Shown here one piece after another: positions 34,595 through 46,324 of a stretch of DNA of 64,000 nucleotides (its first letter is position 1; each line of letters starts with the position of its first letter). The notes under the pieces were generated by a model, which worked only from the letters and a program-made list of their open reading frames with translations, did not search any database and was not told the origin of the DNA. The stretch spans positions 1 through 64,000 of the forward strand of contig DATCLN010000202.1 of the NCBI GenBank assembly GCA_036563895.1, given 5' to 3'. The position numbers were made by a program, and so were the translations under genes. The DNA comes from ZCTH02-B3 sp036563895 (GTDB taxonomy: Bacteria > Bacillota > Bacilli > Paenibacillales > Paenibacillaceae).

Positions 34595-35380
34595 ATGCGC
34601 GCACCGGAACTGTACGTCCATTTCCGTCCCGACGAGAAGCCGTTTGTGGACAAGGCCTGGGACTGGATCGAACGTGTTGCGCTTCGCCGTGAGACAAGGC
34701 GCTCCGACTTCCTTGATCCGCGGCAGGCTTTTATTTTGTCTTCGCTGGCCCGCCGCCATGGCGGCGTCGCGCTGCGGCTGGACGGCGGCTACCCGGAGGC
34801 GGAGCGCAAACGGGCGGTCGCGGTCCCGGATTTTCTGGATCCCGAAGACGAACCGGCGGGCATCGCCGTGCTGGCGGTGGCCTCTTCGGACCGGCGGATG
34901 GCGGAACTGGAGCACGGGGACTATCTCGGCGCCATTCTCGGACTCGGCGTGAAGCGGGAGAAGATCGGAGACCTTCACGTCCGGCCCGACGGATGCCACA
35001 TCCTCGTGGCGGAAGAAATCGCCGATTTTCTTGCGTCGCACCTGCATCAGGTGCACCGGGTCCGGGTGACGGCGGAAATCCTCCCGCTGTCCGAGCTGCG
35101 CGTCGTTCCCGTCGTGCTGGAGGAAACCGTGCTGTCGGCGGCTTCCATGCGCCTGGACGCCGTGGCCGGGGACGCGTTCCGGCTCAGCCGGGCGAAGATC
35201 GCGGAGCTGATCCGCGCCGGCCGCTGCCGGGTGAACTGGAAGACGGAGGAGGATCCTTCCGCCCCGCTGCGCGAAGGGGACGTCGTTTCCCTCAAGGGAT
35301 ACGGCCGCATCAAGGTGATGGGTGTCGAAGGAACCTCGAGAAGCGGCCGCACTCTTGTCAGAATCGGCAAATTTATGTAG
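34595..35380 (+). CDS. ylmH: S4-domain RNA-binding protein YlmH (RqcP2-like)
   Basis: 261 residues. The N-terminal 180 residues are the YlmH-specific part (FLDPRQAFILSSLARRHGG, then ILGLGVKREKIGDLHV). The C-terminal S4 domain (about 185-250) has MRLDAVAGDAFRLSRAKIAE and RVNWKTEEDPS. B. subtilis YlmH can act in ribosome-associated quality control like RqcP, binding stalled 50S subunits. It lies 3 bases after ylmG. Confidence 0.92.
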   Translation: MRAPELYVHFRPDEKPFVDKAWDWIERVALRRETRRSDFLDPRQAFILSSLARRHGGVALRLDGGYPEAERKRAVAVPDFLDPEDEPAGIAVLAVASSDRRMAELEHGDYLGAILGLGVKREKIGDLHVRPDGCHILVAEEIADFLASHLHQVHRVRVTAEILPLSELRVVPVVLEETVLSAASMRLDAVAGDAFRLSRAKIAELIRAGRCRVNWKTEEDPSAPLREGDVVSLKGYGRIKVMGVEGTSRSGRTLVRIGKFM

Positions 35381-35470
35381 CCCGCCGGAAGGAATTCGGC
35401 GGGATTCGTCGAATCGATTGTAAAGACGGAGAGAAACGCGAATCGCGGAGAACCAAATGGAGGTGCGCCC

Positions 35471-35965
35471 ATGCCGCTGACTCCTCTGGACATTCACAAC
35501 AAGGAGTTTTCGAGACGGCTTCGCGGATACGACGAAGATGAAGTCAACGAATTTCTGGATCAGATCATCAAGGACTACGAGGCGCTGATCCGCGACAACA
35601 AGGAGCTGCAAAGCCAGGTTCAGCAGCTGCAGGAGAAGCTGAACCATTTCCTCAACATTGAAGAAACGCTCAGCAAGACCATCATCGTGGCCCAGGAGGC
35701 CGCCGACGAGCTGAAAAACAACGCGAAGAAGGAAGCCCAGCTCATCGTCAAGGAAGCGGAAAAGAACGCCGACCGCATCATCAACGAGGCGCTGGCGAAG
35801 TCGCGGAAGATCGCCCTGGAAATCGAAGAGATGAAGAAACAGGCGGCCATTTACCGCGCCCGTTTCCGCGCGTTGGTGGAGTCCCAGCTGGAACTGCTCG
35901 AGAAGGAAAACTGGGACGTGCTGGACACCAGCGACATTGACGTGGCCGTGGAGGCGAAAAGGTGA
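35471..35965 (+). CDS. divIVA: Division-site/cell-pole protein DivIVA
   Basis: 164 residues. The N-terminal lipid-binding domain has PLTPLDIHNKEFSRRLRGY, followed by DEDEVNEFLDQIIKDY (DivIVA hallmark). The rest is coiled coil up to about residue 140. DivIVA binds negatively curved membrane at poles and septa and positions MinJ/Min and sporulation partners. GGAGGTG precedes the ATG. A hairpin terminator follows directly and overlaps the ileS promoter. Confidence 0.95.
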   Translation: MPLTPLDIHNKEFSRRLRGYDEDEVNEFLDQIIKDYEALIRDNKELQSQVQQLQEKLNHFLNIEETLSKTIIVAQEAADELKNNAKKEAQLIVKEAEKNADRIINEALAKSRKIALEIEEMKKQAAIYRARFRALVESQLELLEKENWDVLDTSDIDVAVEAKR

Positions 35966-35966
35966 C

Positions 35967-35992
35967 CCCCGGTTTGACAACCCCGGGGTTTT
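35967..35992 (+). terminator. Hairpin terminator of divIVA overlapping the ileS promoter
   Basis: CCCCGG pairs with CCGGGG and TTTT follows. The loop contains the TTGACA -35 of the ileS promoter, so the two signals share the same bases. Confidence 0.6.
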
Positions 35993-36003
35993 GAGCGTAT
36001 ACT
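35974..36003 (+). promoter_or_regulatory. Sigma-A promoter of ileS
   Basis: Consensus TTGACA, 18-base spacer, TATACT. Transcription would start about 30 bases before the T-box stem I. Confidence 0.85.
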
Positions 36004-36040
36004 GAATTGTCAAAATGGATTTCTTGCCCTGACCAACATC

Positions 36041-36328
36041 GATGACGGGAACGAGTACGCATGCCGGCCGGAGCCAGAGAGTTGGCGGTCGGTGCGAGCC
36101 AATGTCCGGAGCATGCGGAAAATCCTCCCCGAGATGCCGCTGCGAACTCCGTCCCGCGGGGCGGACAGTAGGGGCGGCCGGAAGCTCCCCGTTACAGGAG
36201 CGGACCGGCATCGACCGGTCGCCGAGGGCCGCGGATGCGGCGGTGATCCTGTCATTTGCCGTATCGCGGAAGAAGGGTGGTAACGCGAGCAGCGCCTCGT
36301 CCCTTTCGGGATGGGGCGATTTATTTTG
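36041..36328 (+). promoter_or_regulatory. Isoleucine T-box leader riboswitch
   Basis: Stem I begins with GATGACGGGAACGAGTACG, containing the AGTA-type loop E element; GGTGCGAGC fits the GNUG region. The likely specifier is ATC (36122-36124), an isoleucine codon. The T-box AGAAGGGTGGTAACGCGAGC is at 36271-36290; its TGGT would pair with the uncharged tRNA acceptor end. The competing terminator (36292-36328) has stem CGCC-T-CGTCCC / GGGATGGGGCG and a T-rich tail. Uncharged tRNA-Ile should allow read-through into ileS. Confidence 0.92.
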
Positions 36329-36355
36329 TGCAGGGAAAGGAAGGAAGGATCGACC

Positions 36356-39300
36356 ATGCAACGGGTGGACCCAAAGGAGCGGGCCCGCGACCGCGAACTG
36401 CGCATTCTTGAACAGTGGCGCCGCGAGGACACGTTCCGCCGTTCCATCGAAAACCGCCGCGGCAAACCCAACTTCGTCTTTTACGAAGGACCGCCGACGG
36501 CCAACGGCAAACCCCACATCGGGCACGTGCTCGGCCGGGTGATCAAGGACTTCGTGTGCCGCTACAAAACGATGGCCGGCTACCGTGTCGTCCGCAAGGC
36601 CGGCTGGGACACCCACGGCCTGCCGGTGGAGCTGGGCGTGGAAAAAGAGCTGGGCATTTCCGGCAAACAGGAGATCGAGCGCTACGGCGTCGAACCGTTC
36701 ATCAAGAAGTGCAAGGAGAGCGTGTTCGAGTACGAGAAGCAGTGGCGCGAGCTGACGGAGGCCATCGCCTACTGGATCGACCTGGACAATCCGTACATCA
36801 CGCTGGACAACAAGTACATCGAAAGCGTCTGGCACATCCTCGCCACCATCCACGAGAAAGGCTTGCTGTACCGGGGGCATCGGGTGAGTCCTTACTGCCC
36901 TTCCTGCCAGACGACGCTGAGCTCCCACGAGGTGGCCCTGGGATACGAGGATGTCAAGGACCTGAGCGCGACGGTGAAATTCCGGCTGCACGAGTCCGGA
37001 GAATACGCCCTGGCCTGGACGACGACGCCCTGGACGCTGCCGTCGAACGTGGCGCTGGCCGTGCATCCCGACCTGGACTATGTCCGGGTGCGGCAGGGGG
37101 ACGAGGTGTACATCCTCGCCGCGTCGCGTGCCGAGCACGTGATGAAGGGCGAGTACGAAGTGCTGTCGTCCCTGAAGGGCCGGGAACTGGCCGGGCTGGC
37201 CTATGAGCCGCCGTTCCGGTATGTCCAAGTTGAGGGCGCCTGGCGCGTCATCACCGCCGATTTCGTCACCGACACGAGCGGCACCGGCATCGTCCACATC
37301 GCGCCGGCCCACGGCGAAGACGACTACAAGGCGTCCATGCAGCACGGCATCCCGATGGTCAAGGTGGTGGACCACGCGGGGCGGTACACCGAAGAAGCGG
37401 CGGATTTCGCCGGCCGGTTCGTGAAGGACTGCGACGTCGACATCGTGCGCATGCTGGCGGAACGCGGGCTTCTGTACCACAAGGAAAAATACGAACACAG
37501 CTACCCGCACTGCTGGCGATGCAAGACGCCGCTGCTGTACTACGCGACGGACAGCTGGTTCATCCGCACCACCGCGGTGAAGGACAAGCTGATCGAAAAC
37601 AACCGGCAGATCGATTGGTACCCCGCCCACCTGAAGGACGGACGGTTCGGCAATTTCCTGGAAGACCTCGTGGACTGGAACATCAGCCGCAACCGCTACT
37701 GGGGCACGCCGCTCAACATCTGGATTTGCGAATCCTGCGGCCGGGAGAAGGCGCCCCACAGCCACGAGGAAATGCGGCGCCTGGCGGCGCATCCGGTGGC
37801 GGAGGATCTGGAGCTGCACAAGCCCTATGTGGACGAAGTGCTGCTGAAGTGCGAATGCGGCGGCACGATGCGGCGCACGCCCGAGGTGATCGACGTCTGG
37901 TTCGACAGCGGCGCGATGCCCTTCGCCCAGTACCACCATCCCTTCGGCGACGAGGAAACGTTCCGCGACCAGTATCCCGCCGACTTCATCTGCGAGGGGA
38001 TCGACCAGACGCGGGGCTGGTTCTTCAGCCTGCTGGCGGTGGCGACGCTGTACAACGGCACGACGCCGTACAAGTCGGTCATCTCCACCGGCCACGTGCT
38101 GGATGAAAACGGCCAAAAGATGAGCAAATCCAAAGGGAACGTCATCGACCCGTGGGACATCATCGAAGCCTACGGTTCCGACGCCTTCCGCTGGGCGCTT
38201 CTGGCGGACAGCGCGCCGTGGAACAGCAAGCGGTTTTCCAAAACCATCGTGGCCGAAGCGAAGTCCAAGGTGGTGGACACGCTGGTCAACACCCACGCGT
38301 TCTACGCGCTGTACGCGGACATTGACGGCTTCGATCCGGATGCGCATCCGCCGCGGGAGCCGCGGAACATCCTGGACCGCTGGATTCTGTCCAGGCTCGG
38401 CACGCTGATCGGCGAAGTCAACCGGGGCCTGGCCGTGAACGACTTCCTTAACCCGGCCAAGGCCATCGAAAAATTCGTCGACGACCTGTCCAACTGGTAC
38501 GTGCGCCGGTCCCGCGACCGCTTCTGGGGCAGCGGTCTGACGGACGACAAGATCGAGGCGTACCAGACGCTGCGCAGGGTGCTGCTCACCCTGTCCCGCC
38601 TGATCGCGCCGTACATGCCGTTTGTGGCGGACGACATCTACCGCAACCTGGGCGGCGGAGACAGCGTGCACCTGGCGGACTATCCGACGGAGGGCGAACT
38701 TGCCGTCGATCCCGTGCTGGAGCGCGACATGGAGACCGCCCGGACCATCGTCGAACTGGCCCGCAACGTGCGCAACGAAACGGGCATCAAGACGCGCCAG
38801 CCGCTGTCGGAACTCCTGGTGTCGTTCACCGGCGAGTTCGATCTGGACCGGTACGCGGACATCATCCGGGACGAGGTCAACGTCAAGAAGATCACGGTCG
38901 TGCCCGACGACAGCGGGTTTGTCGAGTTCTCCCTGAAGCTGAATCTGGTGGTTGCCGGCAAGAAGTACGGCCGTCTCGTGGCGCCGATCCAGAAGGCCCT
39001 GAAGGAGCTGTCCCCGGAACGGGCGCGGCAGGCGGTGGAACAGGGCTTCATCGAGCTGGACGCCGACGGCGAGCGGGTGCGGGTGACGCTGGACGAACTG
39101 CTCGTCGAAAAGCGCGCCAGGACCGGTTTCGCTTCGGCCGCTTCGGGCGGGCTGACCGTGGCGCTCAACACGGAAATCACGCCGGAGCTGGCGCAGGAAG
39201 GGCTGGTGCGGGAAGTCATCCGCGCCGTGCAGGACACCCGCAAGAAGCTGGACCTGCCCATCGAGGCACGCGTGCATCTGGTGATGGACGCGGACGAGGA

Positions 39301-39445
39301 AACGGTGGCGGCGATCAACAGGTTCCGCGGCCTGTTCGAGGAAAACGTGCTGCTCAGCGGTCTGACCTTCGGCCGGGAAGAAGGCATGGAACGGGTGCAG
39401 GCCGGCGGGAAGACCATCGGTTTGGCCATCCGGCAAAACGGATAA
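36356..39445 (+). CDS. ileS: Isoleucyl-tRNA synthetase, type 2 (eukaryote-like)
   Basis: 1029 residues from the ATG at 36356. Class I signatures are PHIGH near residue 52 and KMSKS near 588. The segments [20 protein letters not shown] and [17 protein letters not shown], the ending without the zinc-finger cysteines of the common bacterial form, and the length mark type 2 IleRS, related to eukaryotic cytosolic enzymes and often intrinsically insensitive to mupirocin. The editing domain CP1 has [11 protein letters not shown] and [16 protein letters not shown]. Controlled by the T-box upstream. Confidence 0.96.
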   Translation: MQRVDPKERARDRELRILEQWRREDTFRRSIENRRGKPNFVFYEGPPTANGKPHIGHVLGRVIKDFVCRYKTMAGYRVVRKAGWDTHGLPVELGVEKELGISGKQEIERYGVEPFIKKCKESVFEYEKQWRELTEAIAYWIDLDNPYITLDNKYIESVWHILATIHEKGLLYRGHRVSPYCPSCQTTLSSHEVALGYEDVKDLSATVKFRLHESGEYALAWTTTPWTLPSNVALAVHPDLDYVRVRQGDEVYILAASRAEHVMKGEYEVLSSLKGRELAGLAYEPPFRYVQVEGAWRVITADFVTDTSGTGIVHIAPAHGEDDYKASMQHGIPMVKVVDHAGRYTEEAADFAGRFVKDCDVDIVRMLAERGLLYHKEKYEHSYPHCWRCKTPLLYYATDSWFIRTTAVKDKLIENNRQIDWYPAHLKDGRFGNFLEDLVDWNISRNRYWGTPLNIWICESCGREKAPHSHEEMRRLAAHPVAEDLELHKPYVDEVLLKCECGGTMRRTPEVIDVWFDSGAMPFAQYHHPFGDEETFRDQYPADFICEGIDQTRGWFFSLLAVATLYNGTTPYKSVISTGHVLDENGQKMSKSKGNVIDPWDIIEAYGSDAFRWALLADSAPWNSKRFSKTIVAEAKSKVVDTLVNTHAFYALYADIDGFDPDAHPPREPRNILDRWILSRLGTLIGEVNRGLAVNDFLNPAKAIEKFVDDLSNWYVRRSRDRFWGSGLTDDKIEAYQTLRRVLLTLSRLIAPYMPFVADDIYRNLGGGDSVHLADYPTEGELAVDPVLERDMETARTIVELARNVRNETGIKTRQPLSELLVSFTGEFDLDRYADIIRDEVNVKKITVVPDDSGFVEFSLKLNLVVAGKKYGRLVAPIQKALKELSPERARQAVEQGFIELDADGERVRVTLDELLVEKRARTGFASAASGGLTVALNTEITPELAQEGLVREVIRAVQDTRKKLDLPIEARVHLVMDADEETVAAINRFRGLFEENVLLSGLTFGREEGMERVQAGGKTIGLAIRQNG

Positions 39446-39509
39446 TCTAAGGGGGAAAGAATCGCCCCCAAGCCCACACCGCGCTTGCGAGGGCCGGGAG
39501 GGATCGCGG

Positions 39510-40031
39510 ATGGCTCGCTCGGGCGAAAGCGCCGGGCGCTCCGGCGGCGGTACCGGGGCAGGCGCCGGACGCGCCAACGCCGTCTTCGACGGCGGAGCGG
39601 GGGCGGGCGCTGCACGCACCGGCACCGGTTTTGGCGGCGGAACCGGAGCGGGTGCCGGACGTGCCGGTGCCGGCGCCTATGGATTCTTCGCCCGCCCCGC
39701 CCCCGGCATCCGCCGGCTGGCCAGGGAAGCGGCCGCTTCGCGGAAGTCGGCCGCCCTTCTCGCGGCGCGCCTGGAAAGGCTGGCGCTCGATCTGGAAAAG
39801 GCGCAGCTCAAGGAATACGTGGAGCTGATGCGGCGGCCCCGGGCCCTGATCTGGCGGAATCTCCTGGCCGGCGTGGCCCGGGGCGTCGGCATCGCCATCG
39901 GTTTTACGTTTTTCGCCGCCACCATCGTCTGGTTTCTCCAGGCGCTCGGGGCGCTGAACCTGCCCATCGTCGGCGACTACATCGCCGACATCGTGCGCAT
40001 TGTGCAAAGGCAGCTGGAAAGTCCCTACTGA
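39510..40031 (+). CDS. DUF5665 domain membrane protein with Gly/Ala-rich N-terminus
   Basis: 173 residues. The C-terminal 85 residues (AQLKEYVELMRRPRALIWRN, a membrane helix with GIAIGFTFFAATIVWFLQAL, then NLPIVGDYIADIV) match DUF5665, a family found near ileS in Paenibacillaceae. The first 60 residues are low complexity, built from near-repeats of [18 protein letters not shown] precedes the ATG at 39510. Function unknown. Its last 7 bases overlap the convergent yteA gene. Confidence 0.82.
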   Translation: MARSGESAGRSGGGTGAGAGRANAVFDGGAGAGAARTGTGFGGGTGAGAGRAGAGAYGFFARPAPGIRRLAREAAASRKSAALLAARLERLALDLEKAQLKEYVELMRRPRALIWRNLLAGVARGVGIAIGFTFFAATIVWFLQALGALNLPIVGDYIADIVRIVQRQLESPY

Positions 40032-40894
40032 TGCGGACCGCGGGAACCCCGCGGTTTTTTTCCGCCGGCGGAGCCGTCCGGCGGCGCCGGGTCCGGCGCT
40101 TCCGGATCCATCGGCGACAGCTCGAGGATGGCGGGATCGGGCGGTACGGGTTCCACGGGTTCAGCGTGCTCCAGGACCGTTTCCAGCAGCGGGTCGCCCT
40201 CTCCGGCTTCCATGTAGCGGCGGTAGGCGCGGTTCCGGACGAAGGTGACGTTTTTCCCGGTGATATCGGTGGCCAGGAAGCTTTCGGGCGCCTCCACTGC
40301 GCCGGTGTCCTCGTCCGGTTCGGCCGCCGCCCCGAAATCGTCCGCAAATTCCATGAGTCCGTCCGCCGCGGGACTTTCCGAGGTGCCCCAGGCTTCCACC
40401 ATTTGCCATGCGTTTTCGCCGTCGAAGCCGCGCCGCAATCCTTCCCCGGCATCTCCGCCGCCGATGCGCGCCAGCGTGCGCCGCAAATGCGCTTCTTCCG
40501 CGGGACGTGTCCGGGGCTCGCGGCGCCGGGGCTGATGGTCGGTGCAGTAAATGGTTTCGGGCGCCGCTTCCAGCCTGGCGAGGGGAATCGGCCGTCCGCA
40601 CGCGGCGCAGATTCCGTACTTTCCTTCGTCCATCCGCCTCAGGGCGGCTTCCACGTCCTCCAGGCGAAGCCGCAGCCGCTCGCGCAGGGCCAGGTCCTTG
40701 CCGCGTTCGAACAGGTCGGTGCCCGCGTCGGCGGGATGGTTGTCGACGGGCGACAGCTCTCCGGACGCATCCCGCCAGGATTCGGCGGCGCCGATTCCGT
40801 CCGCGTCGCGCAGACGGCTTTCCAGGGAGCTTTTCGCCTCCAGCAGGCGCCGGCGGAACGCCCGCAATTTGGCTTCCGGCATCGGATCCGTCAT
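40025..40894 (-). CDS. yteA: YteA family TraR/DksA-type zinc-finger protein
   Basis: 289 residues; AAGGAGGAA precedes the ATG. An N-terminal helical hairpin (LRAFRRRLLEAKSSLESRLR) and the segment DNHPADAGTDLFERGKDLALR are YteA hallmarks. The zinc finger is C-x2-C-x17-C-x2-H (YGICAACGRPIPLARLEA, then IYCTDH), with His in place of the fourth Cys of classical DksA. The C-terminal half (FVRNRAYRRYMEAGEGD) is family-specific. YteA-type genes are sporulation-associated in Bacillus. The tail is Pro/Asp-rich. Convergent with the DUF5665 gene. Confidence 0.88.
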   Translation of the reverse strand: MTDPMPEAKLRAFRRRLLEAKSSLESRLRDADGIGAAESWRDASGELSPVDNHPADAGTDLFERGKDLALRERLRLRLEDVEAALRRMDEGKYGICAACGRPIPLARLEAAPETIYCTDHQPRRREPRTRPAEEAHLRRTLARIGGGDAGEGLRRGFDGENAWQMVEAWGTSESPAADGLMEFADDFGAAAEPDEDTGAVEAPESFLATDITGKNVTFVRNRAYRRYMEAGEGDPLLETVLEHAEPVEPVPPDPAILELSPMDPEAPDPAPPDGSAGGKKPRGSRGPHQ

Positions 40895-40977
40895 CGCGTT
40901 TCCTCCTTTTTTGGGATTCCCCGCGTATTGTTCGCCATCCGGGGGCGTTTTACCACGGGACGGGGCGAAACGTGACG

Positions 40978-41007
40978 GTGACCGGCGCTTCCGCTTTGTG
41001 GTACAAT
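40978..41007 (+). promoter_or_regulatory. Candidate sigma-A promoter of lspA
   Basis: GTGACC, 18-base spacer, TACAAT, about 50 bases before the lspA start. The -35 matches TTGACA at four of six positions. Confidence 0.45.
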
Positions 41008-41057
41008 CCGTTTTGACGGAGCAATCCAGATTTGGGATGGGGAAGGAGCGTTTCGGT

Positions 41058-41609
41058 TTGCGCGCCGGAAGAAAACTCTGGTGGTATTATCTGATCGCGC
41101 TCATCGTGTTTTTGGCCGACCAGGCGTCGAAAAAATGGATCGAACGCAACCTCGGGCCCGGAGACCGCATCGAGGTGCTGGGCGACTTTTTCGGCATCAC
41201 GTTCATCAAAAACCCGGGTGCGGCGTTCGGCATCCTGAAGGAACAGACGGTCTTTTTCCTCATTGTCACGGTCATCGTGGTTGCCGGAATCGTCTGGTAT
41301 CTGCACCGCACCTATCGCACCTCCGGTCCGCTGCCGCCCCTGGGGCTTGCCCTGATCATGGGCGGGGCGATCGGCAACTTCGTGGACCGGGCGATCTACG
41401 GGGAAGTGGTCGATTTTCTGCAGTTCACGTTCGGCACGTGGGTGTTTCCGATTTTCAACCTGGCCGACACCGGGATCACCGTCGGCGTGTGTCTGCTCCT
41501 GCTGGACGCGGTGCTGGCCTTTGCGCGCAAGGACGATCGGAAGGACCGGGATGAAACCGGACGGGAAAGGGACCGGCAGGGGGAGGAACGCCCCCAGTTT
41601 GACGGGTAA
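41058..41609 (+). CDS. lspA: Lipoprotein signal peptidase II
   Basis: 183 residues if the TTG at 41058 is used; GGAAGGAG at 41041-41048 is then 9 bases away, whereas the in-frame ATG at 41037 lies before that site. Four membrane helices. Catalytic aspartates are in GGAIGNFVDRAIYGEVVDF and FNLADTGITVG; FIKNPGAAFGIL is conserved. It removes signal peptides from lipid-modified prolipoproteins, such as the YhcN-type, adaptor and solute-binding lipoproteins in this window. The C-terminal tail is unusually long and charged (Asp/Arg/Glu). rluD follows 20 bases later. Confidence 0.93.
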   Translation: MRAGRKLWWYYLIALIVFLADQASKKWIERNLGPGDRIEVLGDFFGITFIKNPGAAFGILKEQTVFFLIVTVIVVAGIVWYLHRTYRTSGPLPPLGLALIMGGAIGNFVDRAIYGEVVDFLQFTFGTWVFPIFNLADTGITVGVCLLLLDAVLAFARKDDRKDRDETGRERDRQGEERPQFDG

Positions 41610-41629
41610 CGCGCAAGGAGGATGTCCGG

Positions 41630-42853
41630 TTGGGCGGCTGGGACGAAAAAAAGAACGCGGCATGGTCTCCGGCGGACGAGGCGGCCCGGGACGGGGATGA
41701 AGCCCGGGACGGGGATGAAGCCCGGGACGACGAAACCGGCGGCGACGAAACCGGTTACGACGGCGAAACCGGGGACGACGAAGCAGGAGACGACGAAGTC
41801 CTGGACAATGCAGAAGCCCTGGACGATGACGCAAACGGGGACGGCGGCTCAGCCTGGGACGACGGCGAGGTCTGGGATGAAGAGACCTGGGACGACGATG
41901 AAGCCCGGGCCGGGGACGAAGCCGGCGGCCTGATGGCCTGGACCGTGTCGCCGGACGAAGCCGGGGAGCGGCTGGACCGGTACGTGACGGAGCGCGCGGG
42001 CGCCGCCGGGGTTTCCCGCACCCGGGTGCAGGAATGGATCCGCGCGGGGCGGGTGACCGTGAACGGCCGGACATCCAAACCGAACGCCAAAACGGCGCCG
42101 GGCGACGTCATCGAGCTTCGCCTGCCGCCGCCGGAACCGGCCGGGACGGAACCCGAGCCGATTCCGCTGGACATTGTCTACGAGGACGCCGACGTCATCG
42201 TGGTCAACAAGCCCCGGGGCATGGTGGTGCATCCCGCCGCGGGCCACCCGCGGGGCACGCTGGTCAACGCCCTGCTTTACCATTGCAAGGATTTGTCGGG
42301 AATCGGCGGCGTGACGCGCCCCGGCATCGTGCACCGCATCGACCGGGACACTTCCGGCCTGCTCGTGGCGGCCAAGAACGACCTGGCCCATGCTTCCCTC
42401 GCGGAACAGCTCAAGGCGCACGCCGTGGAGCGCCGGTACGTCGCCTTGTGTCACGGGACCATTCCGCATGACAGGGGCACCATCGACGCGCCGATCGGCC
42501 GGGACGAGCGCGACCGCAAGAAGTTCGCGGTCACCTTCCGGGGCGGCAAGCGGGCGGTGACCCGTTTCCGCGTCCTGGAGCGGTTCCGGAAGCACACGCT
42601 GGTCGAGCTGGAACTGGAGACGGGACGCACCCACCAGATTCGCGTGCACATGCGGTATATCGGCCATCCGCTGGTCGGCGATCCGGTGTATGGCAAGCGC
42701 GGCGCCGACCCGCTGGGCATCGCCGGCCAGGCGCTGCACGCCGGCGTGCTGGGATTTAAGCACCCCCGCACGGGCGAATGGATGACGTTCCGCCGGCCGA
42801 TGCCGGAGGACATGGCACAGGCGCTCGAGCGGCTTCGCCGGCAGGAGGGGTAG
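41630..42853 (+). CDS. rluD: RluD-type 23S rRNA pseudouridine synthase with acidic N-terminal extension
   Basis: 407 residues. TTG start with a strong AAGGAGGAT at 41615-41623. Residues about 1-100 are an extreme Asp/Glu/Gly-rich extension built from short repeats (GDEARD, GDETG). The normal protein begins near Met102 (MAWTVSPDEAGERLDRYV) with an S4 domain (TRVQEWIRAGRVTVNGR). The catalytic domain has the pseudouridine synthase motif HRIDRDTSGLLVAAK with its aspartate, and ELETGRTHQIRVHM. It lies between lspA and pyrR as in B. subtilis ylyB. The extension is not typical of the family. Confidence 0.93.
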   Translation: MGGWDEKKNAAWSPADEAARDGDEARDGDEARDDETGGDETGYDGETGDDEAGDDEVLDNAEALDDDANGDGGSAWDDGEVWDEETWDDDEARAGDEAGGLMAWTVSPDEAGERLDRYVTERAGAAGVSRTRVQEWIRAGRVTVNGRTSKPNAKTAPGDVIELRLPPPEPAGTEPEPIPLDIVYEDADVIVVNKPRGMVVHPAAGHPRGTLVNALLYHCKDLSGIGGVTRPGIVHRIDRDTSGLLVAAKNDLAHASLAEQLKAHAVERRYVALCHGTIPHDRGTIDAPIGRDERDRKKFAVTFRGGKRAVTRFRVLERFRKHTLVELELETGRTHQIRVHMRYIGHPLVGDPVYGKRGADPLGIAGQALHAGVLGFKHPRTGEWMTFRRPMPEDMAQALERLRRQEG

Positions 42854-42939
42854 ACCTGCAGTTCCGGAAGCCGTACTGCGACAACATCCAACAGACATGC
42901 CCGTCAAAATTTTGCCAAACATTTCATGCCGGAAAAAAC

Positions 42940-42968
42940 TTGACACGCCTTCGTCGAAATGGGATAAT
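42940..42968 (+). promoter_or_regulatory. Sigma-A promoter of the pyr operon
   Basis: Consensus TTGACA, 17-base spacer, GATAAT, about 25 bases before the PyrR-binding hairpin. Confidence 0.88.
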
Positions 42969-42985
42969 TTTCGCAAAATCGGAGC

Positions 42986-43214
42986 CTTTAAATCAGTCCC
43001 GTGAGACTGGCAAGGTGGCATATGGCGCGCAGACGGTTGCGAAAGCGCCGGATAAGGGCTGGACGGAACGTGACGGATCGGTCGAACCGAACGGGCCGAA
43101 CGGACTTCACCCGCCGGCGCGTCCGCGGACGTTTGCGGTGCCCGCGTATCCGATTCAATTCCATGCGGATTTCGCCGTACAACCTCCTTGCGTCTGACGC
43201 AAGGAGGTTTTTTT
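42986..43214 (+). promoter_or_regulatory. PyrR-dependent attenuator leader
   Basis: The PyrR-binding anti-antiterminator hairpin is CAGTCCCGTGAGACTG (42994-43009), followed by GGCAAGG, matching the known CAGTCC-G-GAG-CTG-CAAGG pattern. The terminator (43181-43214) is a perfect 12-base stem AACCTCCTTGCG / CGCAAGGAGGTT with a TCTGA loop and seven T. With UMP-bound PyrR the binding hairpin is held and termination follows. The terminator stem also hides an AAGGAGG sequence. Apart from these elements the 411 bases between rluD and pyrR hold no gene. Confidence 0.9.
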
Positions 43215-43240
43215 GCGGCGGGACCAAGGAATTTTACTAA

Positions 43241-45180
<1,940 letters not shown>

Positions 45181-45192
45181 GGAGTGAATCGC

Positions 45193-46324
45193 ATGCAGGC
45201 CAGATTGCTGCTGGAAGACGGAACGCTGTTTACGGGCCGCTCGTTCGGCGCCGAAGGCACCACCATCGGCGAAGTGGTGTTCAACACGGGCATGACCGGC
45301 TACCAGGAGGCGCTGTCGGACCCGTCCTACTGCGGGCAAATCCTGACGATGACCTATCCGCTCATCGGCAACTACGGCGTCAACCGCGACGACTTTGAGC
45401 GCATGCGGCCCTTCGTCGCGGGCTTCGTGGTGCGCCGGCACGAACCGGTGCCGAGCAACTGGCGCGCGCAGGTGCCGGTGGACGCGATGCTCAAGGAATA
45501 CGGCATCGTCGGCATCAGCGACATCGACACGCGGATGCTTACCCGCATCCTGCGCCAAAACGGCACCATGAAAGGGCTCCTCACGACGGAAAACGCGTCC
45601 GTCGAAGAGCTGATGGAGCGGCTCAGGGCGACGGAGGTGCCGCGCGACCAGGTGGCGAGGACGTCGACCCGGGAGACGTACATCTGCCCGGGGGACGGCG
45701 AGCGCATCGTGCTCATCGACTACGGGTCGAAAAACGGCATCCTGCGCGAACTCATCCGGCGCGGTTGCCACGTCATCGTCGTGCCCCACGACACCACCGC
45801 CGACGAGATCCTGCGCCTGGATCCCGACGGCGTCCAGCTGTCCAACGGACCCGGCGATCCGAAGGACGTGCCGTACGCCGTGGAAACGATCCGGCAGCTG
45901 CTCGGGAAGGTGCCGATCTTCGGCGTCTGTTTCGGCCACCAGCTGCTGGCGCTGGCCTGCGGCGCGGACACGGAGAAGCTCAAGTTCGGCCACCGCGGCG
46001 GCAACCACCCGGTGAAGGACCTGGAGACCGGCCGCTGCATCATCACGTCACAAAACCACGGCTACGCCGTGCGGGCGGAATCCGTCGAAGGCACGGATCT
46101 CGTCATCACCCAGATCAACAACAACGACAAGACCGTCGAAGGCCTCCGGCACCGCCGCTATCCGGCCTTCTCCGTGCAGTACCACCCGGAGGCGATGCCG
46201 GGGCCGTCCGACTCCAACAGCCTGTTCGACAAATTTCTGGAGATGATCCGCGAGCACAAGCGAAGCCATCCGGAGCTTCCCCGTCAGGTGCAATTCGCTC
46301 AGGCCCGGGAAGGAGAATTGCAGC

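Noticed and set aside
34394..39625. A 1743-codon open frame on the minus strand across ylmH-divIVA-ileS
   Set aside because: Composition is that of an antisense shadow of GC-rich codons; it has no start signal and its translation is low-complexity His/Arg/Gln/Val. The plus-strand genes there are clear family members.
41622..41933. Open frame with many Lys/Thr/Pro/Gly repeats starting at an ATG before rluD
   Set aside because: It is the shifted frame of the acidic repeats of RluD; the Shine-Dalgarno is too close to this ATG and correctly spaced for the TTG at 41630.
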